A model generated the notes under the pieces. The model did no database searches and was not told the origin of the DNA. It saw nothing but the letters and a program-made list of their open reading frames with translations. A stretch of DNA of 64,000 nucleotides from positions 24,593,446-24,657,445 of the forward strand of contig NC_133899.1 in assembly GCF_964199755.1 (NCBI RefSeq), written 5' to 3'. Made by a program: the position numbers and the translations under genes. Origin of the DNA: Larus michahellis. Taxonomy: Eukaryota > Chordata > Aves > Charadriiformes > Laridae. This document shows, one piece after another, positions 57,901 to 64,000 of the stretch (positions are counted from its first letter, which is position 1; each line of letters begins with the position of its first letter).

Positions 57901-60383
57901 AAAATATTGAGTTTATTTTGGCTTCAAAACGTAGAGTGACATCTCCATTATACCTTAAGGCAACACAAGGTTGTGAACTACCTAAGGTAGTAGTCCAAGT
58001 GCAAATTCTCCAAAGGTTTGGACTTCTAGAGGCTCTTGCCCGCTTAGGAAAGGCGTTCAAAAGATGGGAGAGGAAATGGGTGTGAAACTAAGAGCAAACA
58101 ACCCAAGGTCTGTGCTGAACTGATGTAACCAAATGCCTCTGGCAGTGATCTGGGAAAAGGGCAGGGTGTAAGTTAAATGAGGCTGATCAAGATGAGCTAA
58201 ACTCTGGAGGGACCTGACCCAGCTTGTGAGGCAAGATGGAATTCAGCGCCGACAAATGCCAGGCAGCACACATTGCCCCAGATCATCCGAACTGTCACAC
58301 TTGTGATTGCGAAGATACAGGATCAGACCTGAACGTGGGCGTCCCCTGAGGGCTTCCCCTATCCTGCTGAGAGACGTGCACGTTGTGTTTCTCCTCTTAG
58401 AGCCAATGGGAGGTGCCAACAGTTTGTCATTTCTCTCAGTTCATTATAAAATTCATTTTCTCTGAAGTGCCTTTCGCTGAGAGGGTGCCAGAACTGGTTT
58501 TAAGCCGGCAAGGTCTCATTTCTGAGAAATACATTTCACCCTTTTCTTTCCATGGGTTGGCTGCCCACGTTCGCTTGGGATCACTCTACTTTGTGGAGCT
58601 CCATGAGATAAAGGATATTTTTGTGCTGGTTTCCCAGGCTGTGATGGGCTGCTCTGACCCAGCCTGGCCCCTTTAGAGGGGGGACAGCCGAGCGGCCCCT
58701 GTACCTCCCCAAACTGGATGCGTTTACTGGCCGCTGGGCTTTTTCTTGCGGTGGTGGATCTATGGTAAGATTCTGGGAGGTGGAGCGGGTGTTGGCTTTC
58801 ACCACTCCGAGCACCGGATCCCACATAGCCACAGTTTCTTCTTGGCGAGGAAAAATTGATGTGGAGTGAGAAAAACTCAAGCGCAGGTGAACCTGGATCA
58901 AAGAAACACACCCCAGAAGCTCCCCTGTTTCGCAGCTTTAGGAATCTGCTGATGTACCCCCCAAAAAAAGCAGTTGGATGATGGTGCCCCATAAGCGTTG
59001 AGTTCGGTTTGTGGACAGAATAGGCAGAGGGTGATGTTTTCTTCTCACCCGTTTATTCTGTTTTCTTTAGGGAGTGCCAGTCAAATACCTGGTCTTGGAA
59101 GACACTGATGAAGTTATAACCCTGGTGGAAGATAAAAGCAAGGTCGGACAAATCCAGGAGGAGGAGGAGGAGGAGGAGGAAGATGAGGATGAAAAACAGA
59201 ACAACAATCAAGGTGTGCAACTAAACAGTGAGAAGCTGATTGTCATCAGATGGGACGTGCAATCCGCATCTGCTGGACACATGCAGGCATATGTTAAAGC
59301 GTTAGAGAGCACTTTTGCAAATCCAAGGCAGACCATCACAGTCACGTCACAGTTGCACAAATAGGCTCTTTAATTCTCTGCAGATCGCTGGAGTTTTGTG
59401 CCGGACAGGCGTCATTTTTACGGGAAACACCAGGGAAGAAAATCGGCAGCTGTTAAAGGAGCATTTGCAGAGGTGCTGCCTGCGGGACAGGGGTGCTTCT
59501 GCTTGAATGCATCCAGCTTCAGGGCCGTCAGGGTTGAAAGTGCACCCAACGCTGTGTCCTTTTCAAGCATCAGAAAAAGTGCCTCAGAATTAGAGGAGCT
59601 CCTGCCTTACCAAAACGTGCTGATGGGGTGGCCCGGGGGTGGGGGGCTGTGGCTCATGTGTTCACGCGCGGCTGTGGGTCCCTTGCAGACATTCAGGACG
59701 ACCAGGTGGTGGAAGCAGTTTCCAGGGACAAGAAGCGAGAGCTGCCCCTGGAGCAGATCCTTGTCCTGACGGAGGAGACCTTCCACTCTGCCCTCCTGGA
59801 GACTGCCCGGACTGTGGTGCTTTTTTATGCCAGCTGTGAGTATGAAACGTGGCCCGGCTGTCCCTTCTCTAAGCTCGCGCTTCTCAGCATGCTTTCCATA
59901 ATACGATGATCCTGTCGACAAGTTTTAATGATAAATAAATGCCACATCCTGCTCTGTGGGCCCCCAGCCAACGTTAGCAATCAGATTAAATCGGTTCTTC
60001 TCCTCGACTGATACAGTGTGAAGACAGTATCTCTCAGTATGGAAGATATCAATGTTCATAGGTTTTTAACCTTCATTTTACAGGGACTGAGTGTAGGACA
60101 AGAGGGGAAACTGTGGTAGCATGGGCGCATGGGCCAGCCTAGACAACCTGGTTGCCATCTGCTGCACAGAAGCATAAAGGCCAATTTTCCTTATTTCTTT
60201 CAAGCTTTTCAGATCTTGAAACACCTTAGGATGCAGAGAATCGTAACGTGACTATCAGAGAGCGGGGTGGGGCTGGTCTGTCCCCTGTACGTCCTTCAGG
60301 GCTTTGTCTCTCCTGTGTTTCAGGGGAGGCAGTGTCCCTGGCAGTGCTGCGGTCTTACACCGAGGTGGCTGATCACCTGAAAG
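48746..60383 (+). CDS. TXNDC16: TXNDC16 (ERp90), thioredoxin-domain protein of the ER, 5' 12 coding exons, partial
   Basis: PDI-family protein of the ER lumen, reported as a partner of the flavoprotein ERFAD in ER-associated degradation; that role comes from memory of the human protein. The 12 exons give 1348 bases, 449 whole codons, of about 825 in human. A signal peptide lies at about residues 10-28 ([12 protein letters not shown]). Residues 37-110 look like a first thioredoxin-like fold, with C87 and C96 conserved. An acidic run lies at 363-374. A further thioredoxin-like fold starts near 400 ([14 protein letters not shown]), where E431-A-V-S434 stands in place of CxxC, as in human (WQAVS). 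The ATG at 48746 was chosen as the first in frame after the acceptor, directly ahead of the signal peptide. The 3' exons lie beyond the window. Confidence 0.95.
49846..49928 (+). CDS. TXNDC16: TXNDC16 coding exon 2 (residues 57-84)
   Basis: Encodes [20 protein letters not shown] and YGISVVK. The acceptor is preceded by about 17 T in a row. Ends in phase 0; donor GTAAAG. Confidence 0.95.
51024..51097 (+). CDS. TXNDC16: TXNDC16 coding exon 3 (residues 85-108 plus two bases)
   Basis: Encodes [20 protein letters not shown] and AYLF, including the conserved pair C87 and C96. Acceptor GATGTCTAG, donor GTGAGG. Confidence 0.95.
51547..52135 (-). repeat. CR1 element in TXNDC16 intron 3, minus orientation, with ORF2 tail
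   Basis: About 590 bases from ATAGAATCATAGAGTCGTC. The minus-strand open frame at 51678-52073 encodes the C-terminal part of CR1 reverse transcriptase ([19 protein letters not shown]...[20 protein letters not shown]). It is the best-preserved retrotransposon coding remnant in the window. Confidence 0.9.
52473..52547 (+). CDS. TXNDC16: TXNDC16 coding exon 4 (residues 109-133 plus two bases)
   Basis: Completes R109 and encodes [20 protein letters not shown] and ANVL. Acceptor TTCCCTCCCCAG, donor GTAAGT. Confidence 0.95.
52831..52952 (+). CDS. TXNDC16: TXNDC16 coding exon 5 (residues 134-174 plus one base)
   Basis: Encodes [20 protein letters not shown] and [31 protein letters not shown] is identical to human. 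Donor GTATTA is non-ideal. Confidence 0.95.
53482..53572 (+). CDS. TXNDC16: TXNDC16 coding exon 6 (residues 175-204 plus two bases)
   Basis: Completes E175 and encodes [20 protein letters not shown] and [23 protein letters not shown] is identical to human. Donor GTATGT. Confidence 0.96.
54707..54863 (+). CDS. TXNDC16: TXNDC16 coding exon 7 (residues 205-257)
   Basis: Encodes [20 protein letters not shown], then [20 protein letters not shown] and LMGAPLV. It matches human YFFHCKL...CRRTLMEQPLTTLNIH with more change than the flanking exons. Phase 0 end; donor GTACGA. Confidence 0.94.
55165..55625 (-). repeat. CR1 element of a distinct subtype in TXNDC16 intron 7
   Basis: About 460 bases, minus orientation, related to 12181-12402. 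The tail is unusual: ATAGAATAGCATAGCATAGC instead of ATTCTATG octamers. A minus-strand remnant carries [20 protein letters not shown] and HWNRLPREV, the CR1 ORF2 C terminus. Confidence 0.85.
56236..56402 (+). CDS. TXNDC16: TXNDC16 coding exon 8 (residues 258-312 plus two bases)
   Basis: Encodes [40 protein letters not shown] and [15 protein letters not shown], the most human-like stretch of the protein. Acceptor TCTTCTCCAG, donor GTATTT. Confidence 0.96.
57192..57332 (+). repeat. CR1 3' end in TXNDC16 intron 8
   Basis: About 140 bases ending CCATTCTATGATTCTATG. It has a short internal duplication: GGAACTAGATG(G/A)TCT appears twice about 20 bases apart. Confidence 0.9.
57632..57692 (+). CDS. 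TXNDC16: TXNDC16 coding exon 9 (residues 313-333)
   Basis: Completes R313 and encodes [20 protein letters not shown], aligned to human DSLEVNIPQDANVVFKRAEE. 61 bases, phase 0 end; donor GTTAGA is weak. Confidence 0.9.
59071..59212 (+). CDS. TXNDC16: TXNDC16 coding exon 10 (residues 334-380 plus one base), acidic run
   Basis: Encodes [20 protein letters not shown] and DKSKVGQIQ, then eight Glu and DEDEK. The Glu run is coded by seven GAG and one GAA. The donor GTGTGC is weak, and the frame stays open past it to 59364. A join from 59212 to 59689 restores the human-like sequence. Confidence 0.92.
59689..59835 (+). CDS. TXNDC16: TXNDC16 coding exon 11 (residues 381-429 plus one base)
   Basis: Encodes [40 protein letters not shown] and TVVLFYAS, the first strand of a thioredoxin-like fold. 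Acceptor GTCCCTTGCAG, donor GTGAGT. Confidence 0.96.
60324..60383 (+). CDS. TXNDC16: TXNDC16 coding exon 12 (residues 430-449 plus one base)
   Basis: Completes W430 and encodes [19 protein letters not shown], matching human WQAVSMAFLQSYIDVAVKLK. The usual CxxC site reads EAVS. Acceptor TCCTGTGTTTCAG, donor GTAAGG. The frame should resume in the next exon, which is not in this window. Confidence 0.94.
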
Positions 60384-60684
60384 GTAAGGTGCCACAGGTC
60401 TGAGTGCTTTACAGCTGGCATCCACCTGCCCTGGTCCAGAAGACTGGGAGGACGTTGGTGGTACCTCATTCCTTCACCCAGAATATACTCATTTTTTCAC
60501 CCTCAAACGCTTAAGGAAGGCATACCAACATCAGGTTGCTTAGGAAGAGTCCTTTGTTTCTTATTTAGGGATCTTTGTGGTCCATTTGTGCCTCTATAAA
60601 GTCGTGGGATTGGGAATGCAGCCTTCTGCAGTCACCTTACGTTGGTGTAAACTGGTACACGCCAGCTGCCCAGACTGCCTTGCA

Positions 60685-60945
60685 GCTGAGATGGCGATGT
60701 TCGTGGGCAGAGTGACAGCGTAATGGATGGTGGTGATCGTGGTGGTCATGTTGGTGGGCACTGTGACTGCTAGATGAATGGTGGTGATGGGTGGTGATGT
60801 TGGTGGGCACCGTGACAGCTTGATGGAGGATGGTGATGGGTGGGGACAATGATGGTGATGTTGGTGGGCAGAGTGACTGCCTGAGGAATGATGGTGATGG
60901 TGGTGATGATGATGATGGTGGGCACAGTGACTGCGTGATGAATGC
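60685..60945. repeat. Minisatellite with about 50-60-base units in TXNDC16 intron 12
   Basis: Five units start with G(T/A)T(G/C)GTGGGCA at 60699, 60750, 60799, 60860 and 60914, spaced 51, 49, 61 and 54 bases. Each continues with an AGTGACTGC-like block and then GATGGTGGTGATG repeats. Length variation comes from the inner GAT/GGT triplets. Confidence 0.85.
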
Positions 60946-62026
60946 CCAAGCGCATGGGCAGAGCACCAGGGGCAGTGGGTGACACGGGGGGGCTTTGGAG
61001 CAAGGAGGGACTGTAGCTTGCATCACGGAAACAGGGTCCTGTTTGTGCCCCTCAGTGCAAGGTCCTGCACAGACCAAGTAGATGCACTACACGCTGCACA
61101 GCAAAGCAATGTGCTGGTGGCACATCAGATCTCCTGTTCTTGGAAGGACTTGATCTGGAAAGGAGCAGTAATTGGCCCTGGTTTTGGTGGAAAGCGTGAC
61201 AGACAGGTGTGGGCAGGCCCAGATCCACCAGGGCAGGACGGTGGCAGAGGAAGAATTTACAATGATGATGCCTTCAGGGCCTGGAGACCAGCTTAATTAC
61301 ATGGGAATTCTTGCAGACGGCCACAGAACTCCATAAATAACACGTGACAGTGAAGACTCAGCAACACTTAAAGACAGCACACCTCGGGTAGTCTGGTAGT
61401 AAAGGCAGGAGGGAGTGATCTTTCAAGAGGGTCTGAGCAGTTCCTGAACAGTGTAAGCCCCAATTCAGCTTCTTCAGGTCTTCAGCCCCATCCCTCTCTA
61501 CAGTTAGTGGAGAGAGGTGTGTTATTCTGCACATCCATCATTCTTACATGGGCTGAATCTCTTCCAGAGGTGCCTCTTTCTGCCCCTGGCTGCAGGGGAC
61601 ACTCAGGTGGCTTCATCCCCAACTCATTGCAACGCAGTGGGGAAGTCGCATGGAACCGGGTGAAAGCTGTTCTGGCATCCTTGAGGTGGCTGGTGCCTTC
61701 TCTTGGTTTTTCCTTCTTCATCAAGGTTTGTTTCTCCTAGTGATGGCACTTCCCTGGGACTGGGCACCATGTCCTGCCGGGTGCAAGCAGGATTCAGGCT
61801 GAGCTCTCAGCAGTGGGGACATGTCTAGAGTCTGCAGAGGACCCAGCCAGCTTTCTGGGAAGCAGATGCAGTGGGAGTTGCTTACGAGAAGCCCTCCTGG
61901 GAACGCTGCAGACAGTGCTGTGGTTTGGAAGAAAGCGGTTCTGCATTCATAGTTTGCATGAAGGGAAAGTCACCGGCAGCTTTGATCTGGACTGAAATCC
62001 TGGGAATAAACAGGAAAGCTTAGGAA

Positions 62027-62046
62027 GGGTTGTTGTTGTTGTTGTT
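62027..62046. repeat. Short GTT trinucleotide repeat
   Basis: About six GTT units in TXNDC16 intron 12, followed by AGAGACG. A simple microsatellite. Confidence 0.85.
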
Positions 62047-64000
62047 AGAGACGTTACGGTTGTTGATGGTTTGGGGTTTCTTTTAGACTCCCCAGCAGTC
62101 AGCCCAGCTAGAGGAGCAACCCGGGAGAGTCAGTGGATGAAACCCTGCCTCTTCCTGAGCCAGTGGTCAAACCTTGGCTGATTCCGTGCGGCCAGGCTTG
62201 CACCATGTGTTTTTTGTATCATTTGATAACAATCTCGGGATATATGGACGCATCCACAGGCAGATTCTCCACAGAGATTATGGACTGATTGGGGTCAGAG
62301 CCTTCCCTCTGTGATGAGTGAGGTCCTACCAATGACTCCCAGGCCAGATGTGACCTGTGGAATGACTCCAGTCTGCTTTCCCCACTGCGGCCTCCGTGAG
62401 GTTGGAGAAAGGCTGTATTAGTGGATCTGGAGATCCTTTGTCTCTGCTGCTGAGGGAGCCTCCGTTGCAGGCAGGGCTACCAGGGGAGCTGGAAGACCTA
62501 AAAGGATGGGGGCCCTGGGCTCTCAGTTATGGCCGGGATGAGGGAAGATACAAGGGGCAGAAGTCTGGACCGGGAAGAAGAGCTTGATCTATGCAAGGTT
62601 GAGTATAAAACATTGGATATGTCTTTGGGGCAATCTCTCAGCTCCCCCAGAAGCGCGGGTGTTCCTGTCTGCTCTCTGGGGTGGAGCTTTCTTCCTAAGG
62701 GCTGAGAAGCCAAGACCAGCTGTCTGAGCCGTGAATCACCTGCTCTAGAGATACAATTTGAGTTGCAGAACCAGGTCCCACTTTTAATACCAATTCTTTG
62801 TGCAAAATGGCACTGAGAATAGGCCACATGAGATCAAACACAAAGGGATGGAGGAGGCTGGGGACTGGAATGACCCTGTGAATCATCCAGTAGCAGACGT
62901 CCAGCAGATCATCCCCAAATTAAGTTTATAGTCCCCCAAATTTTTCCTTTTGTTGAGAGATCCAGTCTAACAAGAGATAAAGAGAAGCATCTCCGTCTTG
63001 CTGAACTGAGCACCTTTTCTGCCCTTCCAGCAAGAGCGTGCCATCGTCACTGCCACCGGGGCTAACTGCTGCCGCTCTTGGTTTCTTTTGCAAGATGTGG
63101 ATTTATGGAAGCAGCACCCTGGGACAGGAGAAGAGGATGTGAAGGTGAGACAGGGCTGAGCATTTCTTAGGTGCGTCATTGGCCTTTTTTTTGCAAAGAA
63201 GAGAGGAAACCAATATCTAAGAAGAGCAACATACTGTGATGAAAAACAGTTCTGCTTCCCTCTTCTGTGCACGTGGAGTCTTCGTGACCAATGGCTTCCA
63301 AAGACAGGGGCTTGAAGTTGGAGTTCAAAGGCATGAAAATCACAATGTATATTCATGGAACCTAAATCTGAAGTAAGATTTTAGAAGTCCATTGTGTGAT
63401 GCTCTCCGGGTAGTCATTTCCCATTCCGTATTGGATTCCTCCTCTTGAAGTGCAGCACTTCACACATAACTTACCTCTCTTTCATCTTGGACCGCTCTTC
63501 AAGTGAGCTGTTTGTGATTTCAGTACTGCCTTCCAAAGGTTTAGAAGTTTTAAGGGATTCTTGCAGTTTCTTGTTCCCTGTAGCGTTGATGATTTGTCTT
63601 GTCCTGGTTTTATAAGACCCCTAGGACAGACGTTCTCACTGTTGCTGGTTTTGGTAGCACCTAAAATCACAGAACGGTAGGATCTTCTGTTCCTCTTTCA
63701 CCCTTCTTCCCACGCAGCAGCTCCGCAGTGACCACAGGGCTGAACAGTCTGTTGCTGAGTTTCTCAACTCCTGAAACTGCTGCGCAGTCATAATTAATAA
63801 TATGGTGCAGATTGGGATGGGAGGGTGGTCATCCTGTACAAGGTGTTCCTCAGGCCAGACGGGGCTCCTTTGGAGCACTTTTGGTAAGTAATCCCCCAAG
63901 GTAGCCTCCAGATACTAAAACTCATATTTGAGGGACCTTAGAGCAGCATTGCAACTGACTTTTAACAAGACATCTAAGCCCTGTTTCCGTGTCGTTATTT

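Larger units (their letters stand above)
60384..64000 (+). other. TXNDC16: TXNDC16 intron 12, open at the right edge
   Basis: I searched for the expected continuation (a sequence like human [20 protein letters not shown]) and did not find it, so this is taken as intron. It contains a minisatellite (60685-60945) and a short GTT repeat (62027-62046). No CR1 was recognised. Confidence 0.7.

Noticed and set aside
58413-58676. 87-codon open frame in TXNDC16 intron 9 as a missing exon
   Set aside because: Exons 9 and 10 join in phase 0 and match human without an insertion.
60637-61077. His-rich open frame on the minus strand
   Set aside because: It is the antisense translation of the GATGGTGGTGATG minisatellite; low complexity, not a gene.
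63095-63144. A 50-base stretch with a plausible acceptor (TTTCTTTTGCAAG) and strong donor (AAG|GTGAGA), as a further TXNDC16 exon
   Set aside because: Its translation (DVDLWKQHPGTGEEDVK) does not match the expected continuation, and its length would shift the frame against the next expected phase-1 exon.

Overview
The window is vertebrate nuclear DNA, almost certainly from a bird. Four intron-containing genes can be read through GT-AG splice junctions, their proteins match vertebrate families, and the only abundant mobile elements are CR1 non-LTR retrotransposons with the typical avian 3' end (octamers of the ATTCTATG type). No bacterial, phage, CRISPR or retroviral gene was recognised. From memory, the gene set PSMC6 / ERO1A / GPR137C / TXNDC16 is the conserved block found at human 14q22.1. 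The species cannot be named from the sequence alone.

Layout, left to right: (1) 1-654, minus strand: first coding exon and start of intron 1 of PSMC6, a 26S proteasome base ATPase; the rest lies left of the window. (2) 655-3544: intergenic DNA between two divergent promoters, with three CR1 pieces. (3) 3545-25760, plus strand: complete ERO1A, 16 coding exons, 464 codons plus stop, with a 12-base micro-exon and many intronic CR1 copies, one nested in another. (4) about 26150-27930: intergenic DNA between two convergent 3' ends. (5) 30613-44425, minus strand: complete coding region of GPR137C, 7 coding exons, 399 codons plus stop, with a likely 2.6-kb 3' UTR down to about 27940. (6) 44426-48710: CpG-rich, probably bidirectional promoter, then what is probably the TXNDC16 5' untranslated exon(s) and first intron. 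(7) 48746 to beyond 60383, plus strand: first 12 coding exons (449 whole codons) of TXNDC16; the remaining exons were not found before the right edge.

The genes form two head-to-head pairs (PSMC6/ERO1A and GPR137C/TXNDC16), each around a CpG island. Two of the four encode ER-lumen thiol-redox family members: ERO1A is the FAD oxidase that makes disulfides in protein disulfide isomerase, and TXNDC16 (ERp90) is a PDI-family protein without a classical CxxC site. PSMC6 acts at the far end of protein quality control, in the proteasome. GPR137C is a multi-pass membrane protein of the GPR137 family.

All exon limits were set by hand from reading frame, splice consensus and remembered vertebrate orthologues. 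Lengths and phases close exactly for every exon listed. I found no convincing undescribed system. The points most worth a second look are the conserved upstream start of PSMC6, the ERO1A micro-exon, the nested CR1, two minisatellites, a 365-codon antisense open frame, and the very low CR1 content of the GPR137C gene.
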